Below, piece after piece: positions 1 to 8,699 of a stretch of DNA of 64,000 nt. The DNA lies in assembly GCA_900314985.1 (NCBI GenBank), contig OMXL01000013.1:48642-112641 (forward strand), read 5' to 3'. Position 1 is the first letter of the stretch. Each line of letters starts with the position of its first letter. Both the position numbers and the translations under genes were made by a program. Origin of the DNA: an uncultured Prevotellaceae bacterium. GTDB lineage: Bacteria; Bacteroidota; Bacteroidia; Bacteroidales; Bacteroidaceae. A model generated the notes under the pieces. The model was not told where the DNA came from and searched no databases. It saw only the letters and a program-made list of their open reading frames with translations.

Positions 1-83
1 TTTGCACCGTATTCTAAAAATGCGTTGAATACATATTTATCAAAGAGGCGGTCAGCCTTTACTGTCCACCTTATCTGAGCCAT
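1..83 (-). CDS. ParE/RelE-like toxin, N-terminal part (cut by window edge)
   Basis: The minus-strand ATG at 83 opens a frame that stays open to the window edge and reads MAQIRWTVKADRLFDKYVFN, then AFLEYGA. The start (a short beta strand with IRWT, then a helix with an aromatic-rich AFLE.G segment) resembles RelE/ParE-superfamily toxins of type II toxin-antitoxin modules, which act as ribosome-dependent mRNases or gyrase inhibitors. The start codon lies inside the end of the upstream gene at 71-370, a 13-bp overlap typical of translationally coupled pairs. Only 27 residues are visible, so active-site residues cannot be checked. The family call is an inference from the N-terminus and gene order. 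Confidence 0.55.
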   Translation of the reverse strand, partial: MAQIRWTVKADRLFDKYVFNAFLEYGA

Positions 84-370
84 GGGTATTTGCTATAGAG
101 ATTTGCACGAGACTGATTTTCAGTCACCCAATTACTCCAATCCCCCTTCTCTGCCTGAGCAATGAACACTTCTGCTTCCTCTATTCGGGCTTCCAGTTCC
201 TCGTTTGTATATGGACCAATGCCAGGATCGAAGTCATCAGAAATCATTTCGTGTCTTTCAGCCATAGTATTAGTATAGCCCCCACCTGTTACATAACAGC
301 CGACTTCTGGTTCACTACACATACCTGTGCTTTCCTCTTCTTCTATTCCTGGATATTTCTTTTCTTCCAT
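71..370 (-). CDS. Probable antitoxin partner of the ParE-like toxin, 99 aa
   Basis: This 99-residue acidic protein has no signal peptide or membrane segment. The N-terminal half is rich in Glu and Gly. The C-terminal half has the pattern PYTNEELEARIEEAE followed by NWVTENQ and ends YSKYPWLR, which looks like a helical toxin-wrapping tail. Its stop overlaps the start of the following ParE-like gene by 13 bp, so the two would be co-translated, with the antitoxin first as is usual. No DNA-binding domain is obvious. I recognise the layout of Bacteroidales type II pairs but not a named family, so the antitoxin role rests mainly on position. Confidence 0.5.
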   Translation of the reverse strand: MEEKKYPGIEEEESTGMCSEPEVGCYVTGGGYTNTMAERHEMISDDFDPGIGPYTNEELEARIEEAEVFIAQAEKGDWSNWVTENQSRANLYSKYPWLR

Positions 371-534
371 ATACTTTCACTTTTATGCTGCAAAAATAGG
401 TATTATTATTGATAATTCCAAATATTTTTCAATTTTTCTCAACATTTGAAAGAGATTCAACGGGATTGTAAAGCCACACAAATGAAACAGGTACCAGTCC
501 CTGGTGTTCTCCTTGATGGCTCCCGGTGATTCTG

Positions 535-1092
535 CTATAATACTCGATACCTATTCCAGTCGTTGTTCAAATCTTGGATAGTACCATCATCATATTGAAC
601 AACAATATATAATGAACCTTTCTTTGTCTTTTTCTCAATTACCGTACAACGTTTATGATCATACATTATTCTATCGCCAATCATAGCTTCCTTTTTAATT
701 TTGAGTTTTGCAACATTCACTTTTTTCTTCCTGTCAGGCGCCAAAGGAACTCTAGTACTTTGAAACTCTCCTTCCGTTGGTTCCCCTTCGCTCTTTACAG
801 GCGTACTGATACGAGGTGTCAGCGTCTTGGCACCCATAATCTCGCTAATCTTTGTCTTACGACTTAGCGCCACGCTAATTGGTTCACCTGGATGATACTC
901 CACTACGAGCACCAAGTCGCGTTTGATGGGTTCTAAACGTGGTGCAATATCATTGCCTAATGCAGGCAATATCTCTTCCTTGATGATTCCCTCCTCCAGT
1001 TCCTCTACTTGCTGAAGGACATCCTTGCTTAGCTTCACTCCCACTTCGCGAGAGTTTTCTATGATGCTGTAAAGTTTTTCGAGTTTTGTCAT
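535..1092 (-). CDS. Uncharacterised 185-aa protein, last gene of the helicase/methyltransferase operon
   Basis: This is a soluble 185-residue protein. The N-terminal ~60 residues are a predicted helical, acidic segment. A middle strand-rich segment (roughly residues 60-85, with LVLVVEYHPGEPISVAL) is followed by a low-complexity linker and a Lys-rich stretch. The C-terminal ~50 residues read IGDRIMYDHKRCTVIEKK and then IVVQYDDGT, resembling a small SH3/Tudor-like barrel that may bind nucleic acid. The start codon directly abuts the stop of the 133-aa gene, so it belongs to the same minus-strand operon as the methyltransferase and helicase. I do not recognise the family. An accessory or specificity role is inferred from the operon only. 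Confidence 0.55.
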   Translation of the reverse strand: MTKLEKLYSIIENSREVGVKLSKDVLQQVEELEEGIIKEEILPALGNDIAPRLEPIKRDLVLVVEYHPGEPISVALSRKTKISEIMGAKTLTPRISTPVKSEGEPTEGEFQSTRVPLAPDRKKKVNVAKLKIKKEAMIGDRIMYDHKRCTVIEKKTKKGSLYIVVQYDDGTIQDLNNDWNRYRVL

Positions 1093-1494
1093 TTAGTTAA
1101 TAATAGATATTATTAATGATATTATTGCAATTCCAATACTTAAACATGATACGATATTTGTCCAACGAATGGTTCTGTTTGACTTGTACTCGTTTAATAT
1201 CGAGAGAATAGCTGCTAGTTGGGACTTACGAAATAATTGACGTTCATTACTATTGGATTCATCCTCAACAAGAGCAAGTCTTCCATCTATATTTATAATG
1301 TCCACAAGTCTTGCAAAATATTGTGCAGATAGCTCTACATCTCCTTTCTTTCTCCAATAATTGGATAGCCAACCCATAACTGATGAACGATAGTCCAAAA
1401 ACTCCTTTTCCGTAAAGCTCAACTTAAGAGAGTTACCCCAATGAATATACTTATTAAGGGGTTGTAAATCATTATATATCCAACTACTAAGCAT
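1093..1494 (-). CDS. Small protein with C-terminal membrane anchor, third gene of the putative defence operon
   Basis: This 133-residue protein has a soluble, mostly helical N-terminal ~105 residues and one hydrophobic segment at the C-terminus (about residues 112-132, VSCLSIGIAIISLIISIIN), so it looks tail-anchored. It starts five bases after the methyltransferase stop and its own stop abuts the start of the next gene. No catalytic motif is visible and I do not recognise the family. Small membrane proteins in defence operons are sometimes effectors or sensors, but nothing in the sequence proves such a role here. Confidence 0.6.
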   Translation of the reverse strand: MLSSWIYNDLQPLNKYIHWGNSLKLSFTEKEFLDYRSSVMGWLSNYWRKKGDVELSAQYFARLVDIINIDGRLALVEDESNSNERQLFRKSQLAAILSILNEYKSNRTIRWTNIVSCLSIGIAIISLIISIIN

Positions 1495-1499
1495 GATAG

Positions 1500-4400
1500 T
1501 TATTTTTTATTATTGTTATATTCTTCTTTTGTTATTGGTGTCTCAGGGTCAACAATGAGGACATCATCGTAGGTAAGGCCATAGAGATGATAGACGAGGA
1601 GATCGATTTCAGATTCTAAGGCAGAGGTGTCTTCAAACATATTTCCTTTCTTAGCCGCTAGAATTTGATCTACAATGCTTATATATTTTAATTGCTCTTC
1701 TTTCTTACTTTTAGCGATTGGTATCTGTGAAATAGGAGTTGCCGTTAATTCTAAAGTTTCTCCCTTTCGTTTACCTCTATTATATAACCAAAAATATATT
1801 AGTTTAGAATTTAAGATGGCTAATATATACTTTAGTTGGAAATCAGTATTAGGCTTTGTGATGAAGAACACATCAGAAGTTGCAAACCAACTCAACTCTG
1901 TATACCCAAATGTGTTTGTATTACTTCTTTGCGGACACACTATTTTTTCCGACATGAATATCGACTTATCTCTAGGCCACCATAGATCAAACCATCTTAA
2001 CCGACCTGTTGACACTTCCCTTCTATTTTCTAACATACTCTTGAAAGGAAAAAGATGTTTTATAATGTTAGGAATAAGATTCTCATCTGTACTACGACTA
2101 AAATATATTATTCGTTCATCGGAATCTTGAGAGCAGAAATAGCGCTTTACGTCGCTATTTTTATACAATACCTTCACATAGTCTCTTTCAATCTGTTGGC
2201 TTTCTACTTCCATTTCTGTAAGAGAATAGACGCCATATCCTTTCGGGTAGTTATAATTATACTCATTTATGTGTTTCTGAGATATTTTATCCGCACCAGT
2301 TAATATACCCTGATTAACATTACAGATATCTTTTAATATCGATTTCCCTTTTCTGATTTTATCTAAAATACTATCAACAGGAGAACCTTCTTGCGCTTGT
2401 CGGATTCTTATATAACAGTCCTCACCATCATATATGCGGGACTGCTCTATAAAATAATAATCTGTCTCGGAATCTTTACCAGATATTATAAGATCAAATA
2501 TTTGGGGACATAGTGCACCTTTTCTATGTACCTCCATACTCATACATGGATATTTGTCGTCAACTCCTTTCTGTAGAAATGTTATCATATTATGTTGGCC
2601 AGGAGCTCCATCAAACAACCGTAAATTTCCAAGATGAAGAAGAATTCGCAGGGATGTTCTTTTCTTGAAATCAAGTCGTAGGTTCTTAGCTCCATCTGCA
2701 GTAGGATAATAGTTTGTTGTTATGAAGGAACATTGCCCTCCTTCAGAAAGCATATTAATTGCTAAATGAAAGAAGAAATAGAAATAATCCATTTTTCCAA
2801 GATAGTACTCATTCATCTTTGAATCTTGTCGTGTCTTTCGGAACAAATCCATGTGACCTTTTTCTCCTATATACGGAGGATTCCCAATTACAATATCAAA
2901 ACCACCTTGGGAGAATACATCATAGAACCAAGTATGCCAAAGCATGAATTGGTTGTTACCAGAGAGGTCAAGGGAACCAAAGTCAACATTGATGCTCTGC
3001 TCTTTGAGTTGCTGCTTTACATTAATAATAATGTCTTGCTTTAGGATTGCTTTGCGTTTGTGGTCTGTGCAACTATAGTATTCATCAAGTTTCTTTCGTA
3101 AGTCGAGACGATAAACATCCAGCATACTATCGAAGATGGACAGCATACCTGATTCATCGGCTTTCTTCTCCGTCATCGTTGAGAGATCAACACCCTTATA
3201 TTGCTCCAACAACGAGTTACCCTGCATAATCTTGAAGTCGAGGTTTGGCAGAGCCTGCGGGGTTTCTTCGTCTACAATCAGAGAAAGCCAGAAACGGAGG
3301 CGGGCGATGTCAACTGCACCACGCTCAATATCTACACCGTAGATATTTTGCTGGATGATGTGCTTTTTGATTTCTGCGGCTTTGCTTTGTGCAATTCCTT
3401 CAATGGCTGTGCGACATTGGAAAAGTTCTTTCAGCAGGCCCATTGGGAATGCACCTGAGCCAATAGCTGGGTCGCAAATCTTCACGTTCTTTAAAGCCTC
3501 ATCCACTTGCTGACGGAATTTGTCGTTAGTTCCAAGAGCGTTGACATCATGTGTGGTCACAAACTGACGAATAGCTTCTTTCGTGGCTTCATCCTCAATA
3601 TCTGTCTGGAGATAGGCAATGAGGCTTTCGCGACACATATAGCTGACGATTTCCTTGGGTGTATAGAAGGCACCCTTATCTTTGTTGTCTTCCAGCAGGT
3701 TCTCGAAAATGCGACCTAACATCTCTGGGTCAACTCCAACCTCTGCATCGTCAGGATCGTTCTCGTCGATGGTGAAGTTGTAGGAGGCAAAGAAGTCGAG
3801 CAGGCTCTGCATGTATTTGGCTGGCAGAGGAAACGCCGTTTCGTCTGTGGCATCACGCTCGAACAAACCGCCGTTGAGATAAGGAATAAGCCTCCCCCTG
3901 CCCCCTCCCAAAGAGGGGGTTGCCAAATCACCTTTACGTTCCGTGTTGAGGTCGTTGAATAGGACTTCGAGGACATTGTCTATGAAGTGGTCTTTGTCTT
4001 GACAATTACCAAAGAGGTTCTGGATGAACTCTCTGTCACCAGTACCCCAAGGTTCACCAGCAGGCACACCTAACCAACCTTTCTTCTGTAGAAACTGAAG
4101 GAATACAAGCCGTCCCATCAGTTTCTTTACATAGTCGCGGATGGCTTTCTCTTGATTGTCAAACTTAGCGAACTCCTGCATGATATACTCATTGGGCTTG
4201 CCCTCCTGACGCTCTTCCCACTTGTTGGCAACCTTCACCATCCGCTTACCAGTAACAAAGAAGATGATATCTTCGTACTGCTGCTTATAACCCTTGAAGA
4301 ACATATCGCTGACGGCATCTACAGAGAAGGCTTTGGTCAGATCCTTCAACGTAAGACTACTGTCGCGCAACTTCTCAAACTGCTGAATAGCGGTGCGACT

Positions 4401-4835
4401 GCGATGACCTTCACCCAGCAGATAAGTAAATCGTTTGGCATCTGTCGATTCTTTCTGGTAACTGCCATCATCGGCAAACGTCCAAGCTTCACTAACGTAA
4501 GAGAATCTAAGCACACTCTCGTTCTTGCGATAGCAGAACATAAAAGCTCCAGCATTGCCATTGTTTCGCCAGTCAGTCAGCAACATATCGCGGATACCTC
4601 GACGATTGCGTTCTATATCAACGCTATCAGAGAGTTCAACTTCGTAGATGCTGATGGTCTGGTTGTCGCTCAATGTGATAGTACCCAGCCAAAGTGCATG
4701 TTTGGCAAACTGACTACTGGTTGGGATTGTTGATGGCGTATTCCAGAATTTTATCTTGTTGCCAAAAATGTCGTGTAACAGCAACTGCCAGTTCTGACGA
4801 TTATATCTAGATTCGATAACTTCTTTATAGTTCAT
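1500..4835 (-). CDS. Eco57I/PglX-like N6-adenine DNA methyltransferase, 1111 aa
   Basis: This large class I SAM-dependent DNA methyltransferase has the GAFYTP element near residue 390, SAM-binding motif I (DPAIGSGAF) near 455, and the amino-methyltransferase motif IV NPPY (in DIVIGNPPYIGE) near 650. A long C-terminal region resembles the target-recognition part of Eco57I/BREX PglX-type enzymes. The N-terminal ~200 residues could carry a degenerate nuclease-like fold (IYEVELSDS) but no clear PD-ExK is seen. It follows the helicase gene by five bases. Together they suggest a restriction-modification-like system in which this protein methylates adenine to mark self DNA. A GC-rich palindrome at 3889-3924 is read in frame as an insert before the conserved YLNGGLFE segment. 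No pglZ, brxC or drmAB genes are nearby. Confidence 0.85.
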   Translation of the reverse strand: MNYKEVIESRYNRQNWQLLLHDIFGNKIKFWNTPSTIPTSSQFAKHALWLGTITLSDNQTISIYEVELSDSVDIERNRRGIRDMLLTDWRNNGNAGAFMFCYRKNESVLRFSYVSEAWTFADDGSYQKESTDAKRFTYLLGEGHRSRTAIQQFEKLRDSSLTLKDLTKAFSVDAVSDMFFKGYKQQYEDIIFFVTGKRMVKVANKWEERQEGKPNEYIMQEFAKFDNQEKAIRDYVKKLMGRLVFLQFLQKKGWLGVPAGEPWGTGDREFIQNLFGNCQDKDHFIDNVLEVLFNDLNTERKGDLATPSLGGGRGRLIPYLNGGLFERDATDETAFPLPAKYMQSLLDFFASYNFTIDENDPDDAEVGVDPEMLGRIFENLLEDNKDKGAFYTPKEIVSYMCRESLIAYLQTDIEDEATKEAIRQFVTTHDVNALGTNDKFRQQVDEALKNVKICDPAIGSGAFPMGLLKELFQCRTAIEGIAQSKAAEIKKHIIQQNIYGVDIERGAVDIARLRFWLSLIVDEETPQALPNLDFKIMQGNSLLEQYKGVDLSTMTEKKADESGMLSIFDSMLDVYRLDLRKKLDEYYSCTDHKRKAILKQDIIINVKQQLKEQSINVDFGSLDLSGNNQFMLWHTWFYDVFSQGGFDIVIGNPPYIGEKGHMDLFRKTRQDSKMNEYYLGKMDYFYFFFHLAINMLSEGGQCSFITTNYYPTADGAKNLRLDFKKRTSLRILLHLGNLRLFDGAPGQHNMITFLQKGVDDKYPCMSMEVHRKGALCPQIFDLIISGKDSETDYYFIEQSRIYDGEDCYIRIRQAQEGSPVDSILDKIRKGKSILKDICNVNQGILTGADKISQKHINEYNYNYPKGYGVYSLTEMEVESQQIERDYVKVLYKNSDVKRYFCSQDSDERIIYFSRSTDENLIPNIIKHLFPFKSMLENRREVSTGRLRWFDLWWPRDKSIFMSEKIVCPQRSNTNTFGYTELSWFATSDVFFITKPNTDFQLKYILAILNSKLIYFWLYNRGKRKGETLELTATPISQIPIAKSKKEEQLKYISIVDQILAAKKGNMFEDTSALESEIDLLVYHLYGLTYDDVLIVDPETPITKEEYNNNKK
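3889..3924. repeat. GC-rich palindrome embedded in frame in the methyltransferase gene
   Basis: The core CCCCCTCCCAAAGAGGGGG is flanked on one side by GCCTCCCCCTG. On the coding strand it reads ATPSLGGGRGRL. The same core-plus-arm arrangement recurs at 28487, 28979, 31867, 32727 and 33427. It appears to be a REP-like element that became part of the protein. Confidence 0.75.
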
Positions 4836-4840
4836 AAGGC

Positions 4841-7800
4841 TTAGTGATTTTGAAATGATTCTGACAATATGATGGTTGCATCAGATTCCTCTTCTGCATG
4901 CTGCATTTCCCTGTAATAGGCATTGTATTTGTTAGCCATTTCCAGTACCTGCTTCAAAGCATCGTCAAAAGTCAGCTTGGCCCTGCTTCCTCCTTGACGT
5001 TGCAGGTCTTTCTGAATACGTTGCAAGCACTTGACAATATAGGTAATAGTACCTCGTTCTGCCAGCTCTTTCAACTGCACGATTTTTAGACGAGTATCAC
5101 CATCATCAATATGAGGCAACATACTATTCAGCAGGCTGACAGCCGTAGTTACCTGTGCGCCAAGATTGCTGCGCTGATTCTGATTGGATTCTTCGTCTTG
5201 TATCTCCAGCTCTTTCGACTTCTTGAAGGCGTTCAAGGCTTTCTCCACATGTTCGTGATGTTGCTCTATACGAGGCACAGCCTTTTCCTCTGGTTTGGCC
5301 TTGAAATAGTTCATGGCGTCAAGCACAGAGAGTTCTCGTGTCTTTTCATCATTTACCAGATAGAACAACTTGCGGAAGTTGGTCTTGAGGAAAACCAAGG
5401 AGTCACCAGATAACGTAACACCTTCTATCTCACGAGGTGCACGACCTGTACGACTACGGAGTGAGAGACGTTCAATACGCTTGTATTCCTTGCGATTCTG
5501 CTGGTAGAGTGCACGCAACTCTTCGTAGAAAGGCAATTCCAGATTGCGGTCTTCCTGCTCACGTTTGATGCTTTCCTTAAACAGCTTGTCAAGGTCACGA
5601 TCAATGATTTCCTCTGTTGAATAAATCTGATTATCCTCTCCAAACGTAGTGTGAAAGGTCTGAATCTTACTCAAGGCTATCTGGTTGAGTTTGATTTCCT
5701 TGTTACCTTGGCGTGAGGGATAGAATACATAATTATAAATGATGCCAGCCGTAGAGCCGATACGGTTCACACGACCTATGCGCTGCATCAAACGAGTAGA
5801 GTTCCAAGGTGTATCGTAATTGACGATGATATTCGAGCGATGCAAGTTCACACCTTCTGCCAACACGTCTGTTGTGAGGATGATATTGTAATCGTTCAAC
5901 TTTTGTTTCCAGTTGGCATCGAAGTTCTCACGAATGGTCTTGAACAGCTGACTGCGGTTCTTGGAAGAAATTACCAAAACGTCCTTACGATTGATGCGTC
6001 GTTCCAGATATTCCACAGTATCTACTGATTCAGAGAAGACTACAATCTTACCTTCTGGATTCTTCTCCTTCTTAAATAGTTCGTGCTTCAGCAGGTCTTC
6101 GAACTTGGCAAACTTAGAGTCGTCTTCTTCAGTAATGCATTCCCACTCCTGCCACATATCATCAAGGAGTGTCTGGTCTGCCCTCAGCCTATCTATATAT
6201 TCTGCGTCAAAGTGTTCACGTTTGAAAGAAGCATTCTTAGGATTTATCTCAGCCATTTCGTTCATCTTCTGCTCAATCTCTTCCTCACTCCATCCTGCCT
6301 CTATCAATGCGTTGATATCCAAGTCGGGAGCAATGAATATCTTATCATTCTCCCACATTTCTATCATGTTCTGATTGGCCTGACGGAAGGCCTTTAGAGA
6401 TTTTGTGAAAGCGTGGAAACTACTCTCCAGTCGCTTTACAAGTCCGTTCTTTCTGATACCTGCCAAACTGCGGCTGATAACCTCTGCATTATCATAGAGT
6501 CCTGGTGCTGCATCTGGCTTCAAATAGGCAATGGCCTGATAGCGGGCATAGGTCAGCTCTTTGTCGAGGATGTGCATCGCTTTTTCAAAGAGGTTTGCCA
6601 AGTGGTCGTTCAACTCATATTCCTTCTTGATAGGCTTATCCACCTTGGGGAACCCGTTTACATCCTTGTTATAGCGGGCGATGTTCTCGATATCTGTTCT
6701 TGTTCTGCGAACGGTCAGAGGTTTGATAACCCTGTCGCGAACTTTCTCTGCCAACTTCTTAAACTGTTTAACGTCAAAATCCTCTTGTTTACGGAACTTG
6801 CGGAACTCAACTACCAAAGGTGAGAAGAAAGCAGTCAGGTTGGGGACACCATCAATTGTACAATGGCGTGGGTCTTGGAACATCAGTATCTGATAGTAGA
6901 TATCTGCTGGTGTATTGTTCATAGGCGTAGCTGAAATTAGCATCACCTTTTTCTTATAACCTGGAATATAACCAGTCTCCAATCGAGGCATCTTACAGAT
7001 TTCCTGCAATTGATTGAAAGCTCCAGTAGTATGATTGCGGAATTTATGAGCCTCGTCGACTAACACCAAATCGTATTCGTCAGCATTCCAATAGTCGTAG
7101 TTGTCTTCATCAAGTACCTTCGACAGACTACCGTTACTGACAAAGCGGCTATATTTGTCTATGCCAAAGTCCTTGAAAGTCGTTTTCCAGTTCTGCTCAA
7201 CGGCAGGAGGATAGACCACCAGTATTTTTGTATGTTCAGGACCGTTCTCTATCAGGAACTTCTTGGCAATCATGGTGGCAATAACTGTCTTACCAAGACC
7301 TACGACATCCGCAAGGAAGAAACCATCATAGCGCATCAGCTTCTGATAACCCTCCACAACAGCATCTGCTTGATAGTCGTATTTGCTATAGCCTTCAGGC
7401 ATGTCGAAAGGATCATCTTGGTCAATAGCTAATACTCTGTCGCTGAAATATTCCATCAGCATCTTGATGTACAATTCGTATGGAGTAACGTCGCCTTTCA
7501 GATAGGTTTTGTCAAGCGCACCCTGATAGTCTTCTGCATTGATGGGAACATTCTTGGCCTCTTCCCATAGCAGTTCAAACTCGTTCCTGGCAAACTGCAC
7601 ATCATCGTAACGGGTCAGCTTCACATTGAACTCGTATTGTCTGTCTTCGCCTATACCCAAACCATTGCCACTCAGATTACTACTACCTGTAATAGCTGCA
7701 CCAAAACAATGCTGATTATAGTTCTCAGGATAGAGAATGTAAAGCTTTGCATGAATCTTCTTGGAGGGATGTGCACGAAGTTCCAGTTTACCATCTATCA

Positions 7801-8164
7801 AGTCCTGCACCATCTGGAGCATACCGTCTTCAACCTTCTTGGAATAGTGGGATTGTTCTATATCTTCTTTCAATAGACGAAGACATTCCTCTTTCACTTC
7901 TTCCTCTGCACCAAAGAACAACTCTCCTTTTTGGTTTGCCTTGGCGATATACTTATCCACATCAATGCCAATCAGGATTCTAACCTTATTAATACCATCC
8001 AGGAAAGGGCGCAAGGAAAAATAGCCCGATGCACGAAGAAATCCTACCACAGCATCAAGGTACTTCACTTGAGGGTTGTTTTCAAGAATGCCCTCAAACT
8101 CATTCATCAAAGTGTTCCCATCTCGGTTAGTAAAGAAATGGGAAGAAATAGGTATGTCTGACAT
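4841..8164 (-). CDS. SNF2/DEAD-family helicase with N-terminal PLD-like domain, 1107 aa
   Basis: The N-terminal ~200 residues form a phospholipase-D-like domain with one HxK motif (KIHAKLYIL, near residue 140) followed by GSSNLS. The usual Asp of HKD is replaced by Tyr, so nuclease activity is uncertain. Helicase motifs follow: Walker A GLGKT near residue 292, DEAH near 372, SAT near 412, and motif VI QRIGRVNRIGS near 798. A charged C-terminal region ends the protein. A GTG two codons upstream is possible, but ATG at 8164 is the better start. This is the first gene of the minus-strand operon with the methyltransferase. PLD-helicase plus adenine methyltransferase resembles restriction systems and DISARM parts, and a role in translocation and cleavage of unmodified DNA is inferred. 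Confidence 0.85.
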   Translation of the reverse strand: MSDIPISSHFFTNRDGNTLMNEFEGILENNPQVKYLDAVVGFLRASGYFSLRPFLDGINKVRILIGIDVDKYIAKANQKGELFFGAEEEVKEECLRLLKEDIEQSHYSKKVEDGMLQMVQDLIDGKLELRAHPSKKIHAKLYILYPENYNQHCFGAAITGSSNLSGNGLGIGEDRQYEFNVKLTRYDDVQFARNEFELLWEEAKNVPINAEDYQGALDKTYLKGDVTPYELYIKMLMEYFSDRVLAIDQDDPFDMPEGYSKYDYQADAVVEGYQKLMRYDGFFLADVVGLGKTVIATMIAKKFLIENGPEHTKILVVYPPAVEQNWKTTFKDFGIDKYSRFVSNGSLSKVLDEDNYDYWNADEYDLVLVDEAHKFRNHTTGAFNQLQEICKMPRLETGYIPGYKKKVMLISATPMNNTPADIYYQILMFQDPRHCTIDGVPNLTAFFSPLVVEFRKFRKQEDFDVKQFKKLAEKVRDRVIKPLTVRRTRTDIENIARYNKDVNGFPKVDKPIKKEYELNDHLANLFEKAMHILDKELTYARYQAIAYLKPDAAPGLYDNAEVISRSLAGIRKNGLVKRLESSFHAFTKSLKAFRQANQNMIEMWENDKIFIAPDLDINALIEAGWSEEEIEQKMNEMAEINPKNASFKREHFDAEYIDRLRADQTLLDDMWQEWECITEEDDSKFAKFEDLLKHELFKKEKNPEGKIVVFSESVDTVEYLERRINRKDVLVISSKNRSQLFKTIRENFDANWKQKLNDYNIILTTDVLAEGVNLHRSNIIVNYDTPWNSTRLMQRIGRVNRIGSTAGIIYNYVFYPSRQGNKEIKLNQIALSKIQTFHTTFGEDNQIYSTEEIIDRDLDKLFKESIKREQEDRNLELPFYEELRALYQQNRKEYKRIERLSLRSRTGRAPREIEGVTLSGDSLVFLKTNFRKLFYLVNDEKTRELSVLDAMNYFKAKPEEKAVPRIEQHHEHVEKALNAFKKSKELEIQDEESNQNQRSNLGAQVTTAVSLLNSMLPHIDDGDTRLKIVQLKELAERGTITYIVKCLQRIQKDLQRQGGSRAKLTFDDALKQVLEMANKYNAYYREMQHAEEESDATIILSESFQNH

Positions 8165-8261
8165 ATCCACGCTATAGTTTTAGGCGAAAGGACTATCGTT
8201 CGGAGTATGTGAGTTCGGCATAGAACCTAAGGACACGAAAAAGCGCGGAAAGGCGCTTATC

Positions 8262-8383
8262 GATGTCCCTCGGTCCTTGCAAAACCCACATCTTGATGAT
8301 AAGTCCCGTCCACGCTATCGCGTAGACGTTGGCACTTATTCGAATCAAGATGTCAATTTGAAATTGCAAGGTTCAGGGACATC
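8262..8383. repeat. Nested ~120-bp imperfect palindrome
   Basis: Outer arms GATGTCCCT (8262-8270) and AGGGACATC (8375-8383) pair perfectly and are followed inward by CCTTGCAA/TTGCAAGG. Inner arms CATCTTGAT (8289-8297) and ATCAAGATG (8344-8352) also pair. The centre holds ATAAGT/ACTTAT and GTCCACGC/GCGTAGAC (one mismatch) around TATC. The nesting would fold as one long cruciform or RNA stem just upstream of the helicase start. Confidence 0.7.
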
Positions 8384-8563
8384 ACCGAATATAGCACTAA
8401 CGCTATAATTAATTTCCAACTAAAATCATACCGCCACTCTACTCTTAGGGAACAAGCCGTAGCTTGCGCTGTTTACAGCCATCGGCAGTACTTGAATGCA
8501 AAGATAGTAGAAAAAGAGGAAATTGCCAAAGGAAAGTTGAAAAATCTTTTGAAGAAAGAAAAA

Positions 8564-8586
8564 CAGCACCTCGTAAGTGGGTGCTG
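8564..8586. terminator. Hairpin downstream of the kinase-fold gene
   Basis: Arms CAGCACC (8564-8570) and GGTGCTG (8580-8586) form a 7-bp stem downstream of the minus-strand gene at 8700-9521. On the minus strand it is followed by TTTTTCTTTCTTC, so it may terminate that transcript. Confidence 0.45.
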
Positions 8587-8603
8587 GTCGTTATATGCGA
8601 TTA

Positions 8604-8662
8604 CTTTATTTATCTTTGTCGTAATCTTCTGGTTGTATAAATCCTATCCTGCGCCGTGGTTT
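8604..8662. repeat. 59-bp direct repeat, left copy
   Basis: It is identical to 9726-9784 over 59 bp, starting CTTTATTTATCTTTGTCG and ending GCGCCGTGGTTT. In the right copy these bases encode the C-terminal tail (RRRIGFIQPEDYDKDK) of the frameshifted gene at 9728-10133. The left copy is only that tail, without the rest of the gene. The two copies bracket the kinase-fold gene. Confidence 0.85.
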
Positions 8663-8699
8663 ATGCCTCTGCAAAAAAGATTCGTGCTTTTGTACTGAT

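Larger units (their letters stand above)
8165..8699. other. Non-coding region upstream of the defence operon
   Basis: I see no convincing gene in these 535 bases. The region contains a nested palindrome (8262-8383), a small hairpin with arms AAGCGC/GCGCTT just before it, a hairpin at 8564-8586, and the left copy of a 59-bp direct repeat (8604-8662). The promoter of the defence operon should lie here, but I cannot point to a clear TAnnTTTG box on the minus strand. Confidence 0.6.

Noticed and set aside
4841-8164. BREX or DISARM assignment for the operon
   Set aside because: Only the methyltransferase resembles PglX/DrmMI; pglZ, brxC, drmA and drmB are absent from this stretch, so neither label is supported.
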